Shown here in pieces: positions 1 to 8,222 of a stretch of DNA of 64,000 bases. The translations under genes were made by a program, and so were the position numbers. Each line of letters opens with the position of its first letter. Position 1 is the stretch's first letter. The stretch comes from Acidaminobacter sp. (lineage in GTDB: Bacteria > Bacillota > Clostridia > Peptostreptococcales > Acidaminobacteraceae). The stretch lies in assembly GCF_030247605.1 (NCBI RefSeq), contig NZ_JAOTSB010000011.1, forward strand, positions 1-64,000, read 5' to 3'. The notes below the pieces were generated by a model that did not search any database, was not told the origin of the DNA, and was given only the letters and a program-made list of their open reading frames with translations.

Positions 1-40
1 ACTATGAACTCAGACTGTAAGAAACTTTGATTTATGCATT

Positions 41-86
41 AAGCGGCAGTACGGGTGAATACCTTGTATTGCCGCTTTTTTTCTTT
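41..86 (+). terminator. Rho-independent terminator of a gene upstream of the window
   Basis: Arms AAGCGGCA (41-48) and TGCCGCTT (70-77) pair around a loop that itself contains GGT/ACC, followed by a run of T. It probably ends a plus-strand gene lying before the window, so gltS is likely to have its own promoter. Confidence 0.6.
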
Positions 87-176
87 TTTGCGCCAGTTAG
101 CGACCTGTGTTACACTGGTTCTAGAATATATTAATAAGACGCACTCATTCAAAACCTAATCTCAGGAGGTATGTAC

Positions 177-1433
177 ATGTTCGAAATGAATCAAGAACTT
201 GGAATGCTGGCACTCAATCTGGATATGATTCAGTTTTTGGCCTTCGCCACCATCATTCTGCTAATTGGCCAGTTCCTCAGAAAACGAATCAGCGTCCTTG
301 AGAAGTACTGTATCCCCGCTCCAGTCATTGGCGGACTTCTGTTCGCGATCCTCGCCCTGGTTCTCAGACAAACAGGAGTTCTTGCTTTCGTCTTCAACAA
401 CACACTTCAAAGCGTATTAATGACTGCTTTCTTTACCACCGTTGGCTTCACAGCAAGTTTTCGCGTCCTTAAAAAAGGCGGCGTCAAAGTCTTCACCTTT
501 TTAGCTGTAGCTGTCGTACTCGTCTTACTTCAGAACATTCTTGGCGTCAGCCTCGCGAAAGTTTTCGGTTTGAACGAGTTGATCGGTTTGGCTACTGGTT
601 CGACCCCTATGACCGGCGGCCACGGCACCTCCGGCGCTTTCGCCCCTCTCTTTGAAGATCGCGGCGCACTCGGCGCAATGTCTGTTGCTATGGCAGCAGC
701 GACTTTTGGTCTGGTTATGGGCAGCATGATTGGCGGTCCAATCGCGAAGGGTCTCATTGAGAAGCACAAACTCAAACCAGAAACAGGCGCTTCAATAAAA
801 AATGCTGAAATGTCAGATTACCCTCAAATGCACGAAGATCCTGAGTTCGAAGCAACCCCTATTGAAGAGCAGCTGATTCCTGCAACCATCACTTCCGCAA
901 CCATTCAAATTATCCTCGCAATGGGGATTGGCACCATCATTTCTGCCCTTCTCGGTCAGTTCATGACTTTCCCGTCCTACATTGGCGCTATGTTCGCAGC
1001 AGCTATCATGCGAAATATTTCTGATATTAAAAAGACTTGGAAGACACCAGAAATTGAAATTGAAATGATTGGCGGCATTGCTCTTTCACTCTTCCTCGCA
1101 ATGGCCCTCTCCAGCTTAAGACTCTGGGAACTCGCTGAACTCGCTGTCCCAATGGTCGTTATGCTGCTCGCGCAAACAATACTTATGGCCATCTTCGCTT
1201 ATTTCGTGACCTTCAATGTCATGGGCCGCGACTTCAACGCCGCGGTTATTGCTGGCGGCCACTGCGGTTTCGGTATGGGTGCAACGCCTAACGCCATTGC
1301 CAATATGCAAGCCATCACCGGCCGTTTTGGTCCATCACCAGTCGCTTTCTTCATCCTTCCATTGGTAGGCAGCCTTTTCATCGACTTCTTCAATGCCGCC
1401 ATCATCACCACCTTCATGAACTTCTTTGGCTAG
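177..1433 (+). CDS. gltS: Sodium/glutamate symporter GltS
   Basis: Integral membrane Na+-coupled glutamate importer of the ESS family. The protein (418 residues from this start) is hydrophobic throughout with about ten membrane segments in two inverted halves. Each half carries a glycine-rich re-entrant loop: the first includes TGSTPMTGGHGTSGAF, the second AGGHCGFGMGATPNA, both hallmarks of GltS. Length matches the family (about 400). An ATG at 171 lies only one base after AGGAGG (164-169); the ATG at 177 has normal spacing and is chosen. The gene stands alone: a terminator lies on each side. Glutamate uptake would suit an amino-acid-using anaerobe, but that link is inference. Confidence 0.93.
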   Translation: MFEMNQELGMLALNLDMIQFLAFATIILLIGQFLRKRISVLEKYCIPAPVIGGLLFAILALVLRQTGVLAFVFNNTLQSVLMTAFFTTVGFTASFRVLKKGGVKVFTFLAVAVVLVLLQNILGVSLAKVFGLNELIGLATGSTPMTGGHGTSGAFAPLFEDRGALGAMSVAMAAATFGLVMGSMIGGPIAKGLIEKHKLKPETGASIKNAEMSDYPQMHEDPEFEATPIEEQLIPATITSATIQIILAMGIGTIISALLGQFMTFPSYIGAMFAAAIMRNISDIKKTWKTPEIEIEMIGGIALSLFLAMALSSLRLWELAELAVPMVVMLLAQTILMAIFAYFVTFNVMGRDFNAAVIAGGHCGFGMGATPNAIANMQAITGRFGPSPVAFFILPLVGSLFIDFFNAAIITTFMNFFG

Positions 1434-1468
1434 AAGAACAACATAGTTTGAATTTCACACTTTAAAAA

Positions 1469-1507
1469 AACAACCCCGGTTTTTCGACCGGGGTTGTTCG
1501 TTTTTTG
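1469..1507 (+). terminator. Rho-independent terminator of gltS
   Basis: Perfect arms AACAACCCCGGT (1469-1480) and ACCGGGGTTGTT (1487-1498) with a six-base loop, followed by a T-rich tail. It lies 35 bases after the gltS stop. Confidence 0.9.
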
Positions 1508-1575
1508 CATACTATTACTTATGACAGTCCATTGGGATTGGGCAAATTTTAATCCCTTCATCCTAAGTCTTGAGT

Positions 1576-1752
1576 CTATTTGTTAATCAGCAATTCATCC
1601 ATAGGCCGCTTCGGCACATAAGTCACATGCTGCTCGTTCCGGGAGCAGCTGACGTCGCCGCTGTCCGGCAACTCCGTCAGTCTCACTGCCTCATCCGGTT
1701 TACCAATGTCGACGATTAACACCGGTTTTAGATGGTCAGGACTTTGGATCAT
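1576..1752 (-). CDS. Possible 58-residue ORF overlapping the PH-protein gene (or frameshifted C-terminus)
   Basis: Reading the minus strand from an ATG at 1752 gives 58 codons ending in TAG at 1576. It overlaps the last 17 bases of the PH-domain gene in the +1 frame. The peptide has a well-balanced, protein-like composition (hydrophobic start PVLIVDIGKP, acidic middle, ending DELLINK). No good ribosome binding site precedes the ATG. It could be a translationally coupled small protein, a C-terminal extension lost by a one-base frameshift, or chance. I recognise no family. Confidence 0.3.
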   Translation of the reverse strand: MIQSPDHLKPVLIVDIGKPDEAVRLTELPDSGDVSCSRNEQHVTYVPKRPMDELLINK

Positions 1753-2356
1753 ATTTCGTATTATAACCAGGGTTTTCTTCCGGTCTCAGCGCATTTGGGT
1801 AATGGATGTCGCTTTTTATATCTACCGACATTTGCTTAATCCTCTTGTAAACATTATAGGGATCCTCAATATGCAGCAGCGCACCTTTATTGGAGGTACG
1901 CCGATTCCCATCTCCATCCCAATACATACTTGGTGTCAGGCGTATGGTGCCGCAGCCTCTCAGCTTCTCAATCAGTCCGACGTTAACTTCAGGTTCGCTG
2001 ATCGCCATGAATTCCACCACATTTATATCTCGTCCAATGATTCCGGACTGGATATAGATCCGCTTGTCCGTCAACACATATTGGATGTAATTCCAGTTGA
2101 TTGCCCTGTAGATGGGCCCGCCCACTGCGATCCAGACCGGCATCAAATGCAGCAGGAAGAATGGGATCATGAACAGTCCAAACCCCATAGGCAAGCCACC
2201 GCCAACCCCGAACATCAAGCCAATAAACGCGAAGTCAAAGGCACCCCAGACCAAAGCAACTATATACATCACTGGATTTCCTATAATATAGGTCACCTTT
2301 TCAGGTTTTCCCTCCCAAAGCTGATATTCATTTGAGTCCATCATGTCCCTGATCAT
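1736..2356 (-). CDS. PH-domain-containing membrane protein (bacterial PH / YdbS-YdbT-like)
   Basis: A 206-residue protein with two adjacent hydrophobic segments (about residues 25-55 and 60-80) followed by a bacterial PH-like domain. The stretch YVLTDKRIYIQSGIIGRDINVVEF is the typical start of that domain: a TxxRI strand followed by a turn and an IPL/VEF strand. GGAGG lies eight bases before the ATG at 2356. The C-terminus (NALRPEENPGYNTKYDP) resembles the end of other clostridial members as I remember them. The domain family is widespread and its ligand is usually unknown. The opposite strand carries a 209-codon open frame that is an antisense shadow. Confidence 0.8.
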   Translation of the reverse strand: MIRDMMDSNEYQLWEGKPEKVTYIIGNPVMYIVALVWGAFDFAFIGLMFGVGGGLPMGFGLFMIPFFLLHLMPVWIAVGGPIYRAINWNYIQYVLTDKRIYIQSGIIGRDINVVEFMAISEPEVNVGLIEKLRGCGTIRLTPSMYWDGDGNRRTSNKGALLHIEDPYNVYKRIKQMSVDIKSDIHYPNALRPEENPGYNTKYDPKS

Positions 2357-2418
2357 GGCACAGACCTCCTTCAGCGACGCAGAAAGGCAATCGTCTTAAT
2401 TGTTGTCAGGATTAAGCA

Positions 2419-3612
2419 CTAGGCTTGAGCGCGGCATTCTTCGATTAAAGCTTTGAAGCCTGGCAACGCGTTCTCAATAGTGCTGTAAGCGACACAATAA
2501 GCGATTCTGACATAGCCCGGGCATCCAAAGGCACTGCCGGGTACCAAGAGAATATTTTTTGACTTGGCCATCTCAGCGAATGCTCTATCATCTGCAACCG
2601 GGGCTTTGACGAACATGTAAAACGCGCCTTCAGGTTTGATGCAGTCATAACCGAAAGCCTTCAAATTATTGTAGAGCAGTTCCCTGTTCCGGTTGTAACC
2701 TTCCAAATCCACTTGGGCATCCAGACATTTGGCAATGACGCGCTGGAACAGAGAAGGTGCATTGACAAAGCCAAGGATCCTGTTGGCAATATTCGCCGCG
2801 GAGACAAAGTTTTCAAAATCCGCCATTTCGGTTGGCATAACCAGATAGCCAATGCGCTCCCCTGGAAGGGACAACGATTTGCTGTAAGAATAGCCCACAA
2901 TAGTATTGGCATAGTATTTGGTGAGATAAGGTACCTCGACACCGTCATAAGCCAGCTCGCGGTAAGGCTCGTCAGAAATTATGTAGATGCTGGTGCCCAG
3001 CGCTTTCTGCTTTTCATTGAGGATTTCGGCAAGCTTGATAATGGTCGCTTCCGAATACACGACACCCGTTGGATTATTTGGCGAATTGACTATAACGGCT
3101 TTAGTTCTGTCTGTAATCAGATCGCTGAAAGCATCAAGGTTCGGCTGAAAATCAACCGTATTAGGAGGAACAACGACCAGCTTAGCGTCATAGTTGGAAG
3201 CATAGCTGTTGTATTCCCCAAAAAATGGCGCAAACGTAATGACTTCGTCTCCTGCATTGAGCAGCGTCTTGAAAACGACATTTAATCCCCCTGCAGCACC
3301 AACGGTCATTAGGATGTTTTTTGCGTTAAAGCCCGTTCCAAAGCGTTTGTTCAAGCTTTGAGCGATCGCTTCCCGCACATCTTCGTAGCCGGAATTGTTC
3401 ATGTAACCATGAATGGCTGCGGGTTTTTCTTCCTGAAGAATTTCTATAATTGCCTTTTTAACTTCTTCCGGTGCTTCGACATTTGGATTGCCAAGACTGA
3501 AATCATAGACGTTCTCTGCACCGTAAATGCTGGCAAGGCGCTTGCCTTCCTCGAACATGGCGCGGATCACGGAGCTCTTTGAGACTTGTTCCATCATTTT
3601 GTTGGATATCAC
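2419..3612 (-). CDS. Pyridoxal-phosphate-dependent aminotransferase, class I/II (aspartate aminotransferase-like)
   Basis: Fold-type I aminotransferase of 397 residues, the usual length. Visible family features are the N-terminal FSLGNPNVEAP segment, the glycine-rich TVGAAGG cofactor-phosphate region, NSPNNPTGVVY (substrate and PLP-binding Asn), ISDEPYREL (Asp to the pyridine nitrogen) and SYSKSLSLPGERIGY, whose Lys forms the Schiff base. It likely moves an amino group between an amino acid and a 2-oxo acid in the cytosol; substrate cannot be read from sequence. The start is GTG at 3612 with AAGGG nine bases upstream. No operon partner: the next gene (PH protein) begins 62 bases downstream. 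Confidence 0.88.
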   Translation of the reverse strand: MISNKMMEQVSKSSVIRAMFEEGKRLASIYGAENVYDFSLGNPNVEAPEEVKKAIIEILQEEKPAAIHGYMNNSGYEDVREAIAQSLNKRFGTGFNAKNILMTVGAAGGLNVVFKTLLNAGDEVITFAPFFGEYNSYASNYDAKLVVVPPNTVDFQPNLDAFSDLITDRTKAVIVNSPNNPTGVVYSEATIIKLAEILNEKQKALGTSIYIISDEPYRELAYDGVEVPYLTKYYANTIVGYSYSKSLSLPGERIGYLVMPTEMADFENFVSAANIANRILGFVNAPSLFQRVIAKCLDAQVDLEGYNRNRELLYNNLKAFGYDCIKPEGAFYMFVKAPVADDRAFAEMAKSKNILLVPGSAFGCPGYVRIAYCVAYSTIENALPGFKALIEECRAQA

Positions 3613-3675
3613 TTAAATCAACCCTTCCTCTGAAAATTTATTTTATGGGGTAGCTGCATTAATCTTTATCTTAAT

Positions 3676-3744
3676 TTAGCATAAAAAAATAAGGAAAGAA
3701 AGTCCCGCCCCTGCTGCAGCTGCCAGCAGGGGCGGGACTTTCTT
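3676..3744 (-). terminator. Strong terminator ending the ftsEX operon
   Basis: A 21-bp perfect inverted repeat (arms 3696-3716 and 3724-3744, core GTCCCGCCCCTGCTG) with a seven-base loop. On the minus strand it is followed by TCCTTATTTTTTT. It lies downstream of the thioredoxin-fold gene. Confidence 0.9.
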
Positions 3745-3807
3745 CCCCTTTTTAGTATCAATCACCACACACACGACCACTCGCGTCAGTCATGCCTAAA
3801 CCTGCTT

Positions 3808-4149
3808 CTATTTGAATTCCCTGTCCAAAATCTCAGTAATCTGATCTTTTGTCTGGATACTAGCGGTTGCGGCGACAACTTTGCCGCTCTTATAATAGAC
3901 CGTAAATGGCAGCCCTCTGAAGTTGCGGCATTCAGGGAGCGTTTTGATAATTTTGGCTTCCGGCGAATCAAATTCCATATCTCTGAACTCTACATTAGGA
4001 TACTTGCCTTCTAGACTTTCCATAGCACCGTAGACCGGAATACACATAGGACCCATGCGTCCGCAGCAGACCATGACATTTTCATTTTCGTTAATTGTAT
4101 CCTCCAGCTCTTTGGCTGTCACAAGATGTTTAAGATTGGTATCCAGCAT
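3808..4149 (-). CDS. Thioredoxin-fold protein with a non-canonical active-site motif
   Basis: 113 residues from the ATG at 4149, which has AGGAG nine bases upstream; a longer frame running into ftsX is not needed. Secondary structure order and the cis-Pro segment RGLPFTVYYKSGK match the thioredoxin fold. The expected WCGPC site is replaced by CCGRMGPMC (about residues 30-38): the CxxC redox pair is absent and Met flanks the Gly-Pro. I recall similar thioredoxin family proteins in Clostridia with CGRMGPMC. It is last in the coiled-coil/ftsE/ftsX operon, 22 bases after ftsX. A redox role is uncertain; a protein-binding or metal-binding role is as likely. Confidence 0.72.
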   Translation of the reverse strand: MLDTNLKHLVTAKELEDTINENENVMVCCGRMGPMCIPVYGAMESLEGKYPNVEFRDMEFDSPEAKIIKTLPECRNFRGLPFTVYYKSGKVVAATASIQTKDQITEILDREFK

Positions 4150-4171
4150 TATTGTCCGCTCCTTTCTTATT

Positions 4172-5080
4172 TTACACCCGCATCCCATGATTTCGAATCA
4201 TGCTGAGGCCAAGCAGGCTTGCGGCCAGGCCAAGGACAAAGCTCGCCGCCACCGCGCCCCACAAAGTCACAGAAATCATACGGTCGGCATTAACAGGCGG
4301 CAGGAAGGTAATGACCTCGGCCAGATCTGCACTGACGACCGTCACAAACCACAAAAAGAGTCCGGCTGCCAGGAGTCCTGCCAAGGTGGTCAACAATACG
4401 CCGCCCATGACATAGGGCTGATAGATAAATCCATTTGGGGCGCCCAGCAGTTTCAGCGTCATAATCTGCTCGCGGTTGGAATGCACCCCTTCGCGAATGA
4501 TGTGGGAGGTGACCATTAAGGTGGCCAGTCCCACGGCTAAGGCTACAAAAATCCCAACCCCGGAAACGACGCCCGCAATGGAGGCTACCTTTTCCAGCAC
4601 TGTCTGATTGTCCCGGACATAGACCACACCGTCGAGGCTTTTGATCTCGGCAATCACTTCAGTCAGCTTGCTCAGATCGATGCCCACTTCCAAATAAGGT
4701 TCGAAGGGGTTCTCGTCAAACTGGGTCAGAACTGCTGCGTCCTGCCCTAAAATGACGGACATTTGCGTGTAGGCGTCTTCTGCGCTGATGGGGAGTGTGG
4801 TCAGGGTGCCATCGGCAGACTCAATCTCTGAGATCAGGTCGGACAAATCCAGGTCGCCGCTTTCAACCCGGGCCGCGTCATAATAAACGCTGATCTCCGC
4901 CTCGTTCTCAAGGGCCTGAACCAGGCTGGTGCTGATCTGCCAGCTGCTCATAGCCAAAATAGCCACGAAAAAGATCAGGGTCAGACTGATGAGGGACAGG
5001 AGACTGGAAATGCCGTTCAGCCTTAAGATAGTTTTAACTTCCTGGAAGACGTAGCCCAGGTTGCTCAGCAGTTTAGACAT
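4172..5080 (-). CDS. ftsX: Cell division permease FtsX
   Basis: Membrane subunit of the FtsEX complex, which uses ATP hydrolysis in FtsE to switch on peptidoglycan hydrolysis at the septum. The 302-residue chain has the FtsX layout: cytoplasmic N-terminal helix, TM1 near residues 25-48, an extracellular domain (about 50-165) and three further TM segments, with the conserved cytoplasmic loop NREQIMTLKLLGAPNGFI (about 222-240) that contacts FtsE. A GTG six bases earlier is possible, but the ATG at 5080 has better spacing to AGGCGGGG. It overlaps the ftsE stop by eight bases (ATGTCTAA), so translation is probably coupled. Confidence 0.9.
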   Translation of the reverse strand: MSKLLSNLGYVFQEVKTILRLNGISSLLSLISLTLIFFVAILAMSSWQISTSLVQALENEAEISVYYDAARVESGDLDLSDLISEIESADGTLTTLPISAEDAYTQMSVILGQDAAVLTQFDENPFEPYLEVGIDLSKLTEVIAEIKSLDGVVYVRDNQTVLEKVASIAGVVSGVGIFVALAVGLATLMVTSHIIREGVHSNREQIMTLKLLGAPNGFIYQPYVMGGVLLTTLAGLLAAGLFLWFVTVVSADLAEVITFLPPVNADRMISVTLWGAVAASFVLGLAASLLGLSMIRNHGMRV

Positions 5081-5750
5081 CTGCACCCCGCCTTTCTGCG
5101 GTCATCTGCCCCGCTTCCATGATCAGGTGCAGGAGCGGTTGACCCGTGGTCATGAGATGCGTCGCATGGGTCGTTATGACAACCGTTGTCTCAGGAGAAC
5201 GGAAGGACTCCAGGAGACGCAGGATGTGGATCGCGTTGTCTTTGTCCAGGTTGCCGGTGGGTTCATCTGCAACAATCAGAATGGGGTTCCGGGCGACAGC
5301 CCTGGCAATGCTCACGCGTTGACACTCGCCCCAGGACAGGTTGCTGATAGGATGATGGCGCTTATGGTCCAGGCCCACTCTGTGAATGCTTTCCTCCGCC
5401 CTGACCTTCCTGTCATGAGGCTTGATATCCAAAAAACGCATGCCCAGCAGGACGTTGTCCAGAACGGTCCGGCCTTCTAAAAGTCGGAAATCCTGGAAGA
5501 CGGGTCCGACCTGCTTTCGCATCTTTCTAATGGCACTTTCGTGGTGTGGCGACATAGGCTGGCCCAAAACCTCCAAGTTGCCGGAGGAGGTGAATTCAAT
5601 GCCCATCAGCAGTTTTAACAGGCTGGTCTTGCCCGAGCCGCTGGGACCGGTAATATAGACCAGCTCACCTTTTGGAATGTGAAGATCGAAGGTTTTCAGG
5701 GCCTGTGTCCCGTCGCGGTAGGTCAGACTGGCTTTTTCGGCATGAATCAT
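5073..5750 (-). CDS. ftsE: Cell division ATP-binding protein FtsE
   Basis: ABC ATPase of 225 residues that partners FtsX at the septal membrane. Walker A GPSGSGKT is at 35-42, the Q-loop at FQDFRLLEG (85-93), Walker B ILIVADEP at 157-164 and the H-loop His in TTHATHL. The signature motif is LSWGECQRV (138-146): Trp replaces the first Gly and Cys replaces Gln of the usual LSGGEQQRV, which is unusual for FtsE. It starts ten bases after the coiled-coil gene and overlaps ftsX. Length and order match ftsE despite the altered signature. Confidence 0.9.
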   Translation of the reverse strand: MIHAEKASLTYRDGTQALKTFDLHIPKGELVYITGPSGSGKTSLLKLLMGIEFTSSGNLEVLGQPMSPHHESAIRKMRKQVGPVFQDFRLLEGRTVLDNVLLGMRFLDIKPHDRKVRAEESIHRVGLDHKRHHPISNLSWGECQRVSIARAVARNPILIVADEPTGNLDKDNAIHILRLLESFRSPETTVVITTHATHLMTTGQPLLHLIMEAGQMTAERRGADV

Positions 5751-5760
5751 GGGACACCTC

Positions 5761-6954
5761 CTAAAAAAGTTTAATGTCTATGGTGAGCGCAATCGTCCCA
5801 TCCTCATGGGTGATCCGGCGCAGTGTGCTTTTGCCCAGGGTGCCTGATAAGTCAAAGGTCAAGGTGCCCCTTGAAACCAGATCCTCCAGGGCGGCTTTGC
5901 TCATTGAAACGCCTTGGAAAGAGCCGCTTTCGACTTTGAATGCCAGTTGGCGCTCTTCCACAATCTCGAAATACCCCTGAAGCTCAGCCTTTTCCTTGAC
6001 AAAGGTCATGAGGACACCTTTTTTTGTGAAGTCAAAGCGAAGCTCGGGCAGGTCTTGCCGGCTGCTGAGCGCTGTGTTGAATTTGTCATCCGTGATCCGC
6101 CCTTGAACCCCGCTTGGAGAAAACTCAAGCTCAATCGTCCCAGTAGGAACATCCCCTGACTCCAGCATTTCTGACAGAGCGGTGACTGACTCGGTGAAGA
6201 CGGGTTTGAAGGCGGACCAGCTTTGATCCAGTTTCTTGAGGTTCGCCTCATAAAAAGCCCGGTCTGAGGCCAGGGCCTGCAGCTGGGATTCGAGGGCGGT
6301 TCGTGCTTCAGACAGGCTTCGCAGGGTCTCTGCCAGCTCTGCTTCTTTTGCCTTTTGCGCCGCAAAGAGCAATGAAAGTGCCGCCTTTTCTTCTTCCAGC
6401 CTGAGGCGCGCTGCCTGGGTCTCCTGCATCAGGGTATCTGTCTTGCGGGACAATTCCCTGAGCAGATTTAACCGCCTGAGCAGATCCTTGAGACTTGTGG
6501 CGTTGAGAACAACTTCGAGGTTGGAGGCAGCACCCGCCCGCTGCTGGGATTTCAGGATCTCCCCCAGTGTGTCTCTGACAGCGTCATAAGCCTTGGCGCT
6601 TTCGTTGATCTGAAACTGCTTTTCTTCAATTTGACCGCCAAGAGCGCTGATGTCGTTTTGGATGACGGCCATTTCAGCCTCCAGCTGATCAATACGCGAA
6701 GCGGTCTCGAAGAGCTCAGACAACAGGACGAGTTCCTCGGCATTCAGGTTTTCAATGGCTTCAAGGGTTTCCTGAGCAACAGGGGCATGGGGCTGTGAAG
6801 TGGCTTTGGGTGGGGCCTGAGTGGCGAAGACCATCGGCAGAGCACCAAAAAAAGCTGTGGAGGCGGTGACCGTCAGGAGGATCCAAAGAGCGGCCTTCCC
6901 TACTCGGGACTTTGATTTAGCTGTGATCTGTTCATTCGAAATGCGGTCCTTCAT
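5761..6954 (-). CDS. Secreted coiled-coil protein of the FtsEX operon (PcsB/EnvC-like N-terminus, no hydrolase domain)
   Basis: 397 residues: cytoplasmic tail, a signal or anchor segment (about 20-45, ALWILLTVTASTAFFGALPMVFA), then a long heptad-rich coiled coil (about 60-270) resembling the N-terminal hairpin of PcsB and EnvC, including a hydrophobic break at NLEVVLNATSLKDLLRRL that in PcsB-type proteins helps form the V-shaped domain. The C-terminal 120 residues are beta-rich and match no CHAP, M23 or NlpC/P60 catalytic motif that I can see: no Cys, no conserved His pair. Position just before ftsE suggests it is the extracellular partner of FtsX. It may act as an EnvC-like activator of a separate amidase. 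Confidence 0.7.
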   Translation of the reverse strand: MKDRISNEQITAKSKSRVGKAALWILLTVTASTAFFGALPMVFATQAPPKATSQPHAPVAQETLEAIENLNAEELVLLSELFETASRIDQLEAEMAVIQNDISALGGQIEEKQFQINESAKAYDAVRDTLGEILKSQQRAGAASNLEVVLNATSLKDLLRRLNLLRELSRKTDTLMQETQAARLRLEEEKAALSLLFAAQKAKEAELAETLRSLSEARTALESQLQALASDRAFYEANLKKLDQSWSAFKPVFTESVTALSEMLESGDVPTGTIELEFSPSGVQGRITDDKFNTALSSRQDLPELRFDFTKKGVLMTFVKEKAELQGYFEIVEERQLAFKVESGSFQGVSMSKAALEDLVSRGTLTFDLSGTLGKSTLRRITHEDGTIALTIDIKLF

Positions 6955-7000
6955 GCACTCACCTGCCTATATCATTCGTAATAGGTGCTCAATTGGAAAA

Positions 7001-7064
7001 GGGTGCCCATTTAAGAGAAATCTTTAAGAGGTTACTGGCAGCTGACGATTCTCTGAGGGCACCC
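7001..7064 (-). terminator. Inverted repeat, possible weak terminator
   Basis: AGGGTGCCC (7000-7008) pairs with GGGCACCCT (7057-7065) across a 48-base loop. Read on the minus strand it follows the 7073-7537 gene and is trailed by CTTTTCC. The long loop makes termination uncertain. Confidence 0.35.
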
Positions 7065-7072
7065 TCATTAAG

Positions 7073-7537
7073 TTATTTCAACCCGCCCAGCACCTGTTTA
7101 ACCAGGCTGACCGGAAACGCGCTGCGTTCCCAAAGAACTTTAAGGGCGTACAGGCCCTGTAGGGCACCCACGCAGAACATTATGACGTGAAGGGGCACAA
7201 TCATTCGAAGCATCAGGCACTGAACGACAATCCAGATGATCAGGCCTGCGCCCAGGATGCCAGAGGCGTACCCGTGGATCAGAGCGCCTCGGTCCGGCTG
7301 CTTCCAGTGTAGTACAAGCCAAGAGGCTGCGGCCAGATTGCCGAGACCAAACAAGGTAAATAGAATGATCCCAGGGATGAGGAAGGTCTCAAAGGGACCT
7401 GTTTTGAGCAGTTCCACACTTGCGCCTCCCGGTGCGACAGGGTTGAGGATGGCACCAAGACCACCTGCGATAGCACCCACGCCAACGAAAACATGGAGCA
7501 GCAGCATTAGACTCCGGATAAGCTTGACGACGTTCAT
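7073..7537 (-). CDS. Small four-helix membrane protein, unknown function
   Basis: 154 residues from the ATG at 7537 (AAGGAG nine bases upstream; an in-frame ATG at 7555 overlaps the binding site). Four hydrophobic segments are visible: about 9-32 (glycine-rich GVGAIAGGLGAI), 51-75, 91-110 and 113-133. No signature residues or named domain recognised. It ends 119 bases before the coiled-coil/ftsE operon, with an inverted repeat between, so it is probably a separate unit. Confidence 0.65.
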   Translation of the reverse strand: MNVVKLIRSLMLLLHVFVGVGAIAGGLGAILNPVAPGGASVELLKTGPFETFLIPGIILFTLFGLGNLAAASWLVLHWKQPDRGALIHGYASGILGAGLIIWIVVQCLMLRMIVPLHVIMFCVGALQGLYALKVLWERSAFPVSLVKQVLGGLK

Positions 7538-7675
7538 GGCTCTTTTCTCCTTCATATGTAGGTTTTATGAAGCCAACTCACGGGTGCGGCCGGTATTCGG
7601 CGCTTATGAGAAACAGGATGTCCATTTGGCATACTTGTCCGTCAATGCTGTCGGTTACAGGTGAATCCTTACTGC

Positions 7676-8203
7676 CTAAAGTGTCAGTTCCCACCGTTCT
7701 TCAGTTTGAACCTTCCCCCAGATGTCGTGGGTCTCGATCTCGGTAATCTGAAAACCAAAATCCGTATAAAGGTGGCGCGCAGCATCCAGTTGGCTGACGG
7801 TCCAGAGAAATACTTTGTTGTAACCCGCCGCCTTTGTAAACTCCAGTGCAGCGCGCATCATGGTCCGGCCTAGTCCCAAGCCGCGGTATTCGGGCTCAAT
7901 GAGATACCACCTGAGCTGAGCCTCTGTGTCGTCCACGCGGACAATGGCGATCATGCCGGCGCGTATACCTTCAGACCCTGTGCCTTTCCAGGCCTCAGCT
8001 ACCCAAAGATTTTCCTTTTCAGGAATTGCCGTAGCGCCAAAATCGTAGACCGGTCCCTCCACGTAGGGGCGGAAAGTATCGTCAAAACCCTGTTCCTCCG
8101 CATAGAGCCTGTCATGGCGGTCTATGACCCAATCGAGGTCACTTTTTTGGAACTGTCTGAGTGTAAAACTGATAGGTCCTTGATCAGCTGTAGGATGGGT
8201 CAT
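7676..8203 (-). CDS. GNAT-family N-acetyltransferase
   Basis: 175 residues from the ATG at 8203 (GGAGG eight bases upstream). The acetyl-CoA motif is plain: LIEPEYRGLGLGRTMM (about 108-123) with the R/Q-x-x-G-x-G pyrophosphate loop, followed by KVFLWTVSQLDAARHLYTDFGF, the C-terminal motif B with the conserved Tyr and Gly-Phe. This single-domain form is like those fused to or found near MarR regulators. Acceptor unknown. It starts 20 bases after the nitrilase gene, so the two are co-transcribed. Confidence 0.85.
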   Translation of the reverse strand: MTHPTADQGPISFTLRQFQKSDLDWVIDRHDRLYAEEQGFDDTFRPYVEGPVYDFGATAIPEKENLWVAEAWKGTGSEGIRAGMIAIVRVDDTEAQLRWYLIEPEYRGLGLGRTMMRAALEFTKAAGYNKVFLWTVSQLDAARHLYTDFGFQITEIETHDIWGKVQTEERWELTL

Positions 8204-8222
8204 TTGGATCGCCTCCATGGCA

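Noticed and set aside
1706..2335. 209-codon open frame on the plus strand
   Set aside because: Antisense to the PH-domain gene, which has recognisable motifs and a proper binding site; the plus-strand product has none.
2713..3285. 190-codon open frame on the plus strand
   Set aside because: Antisense to the aminotransferase gene.
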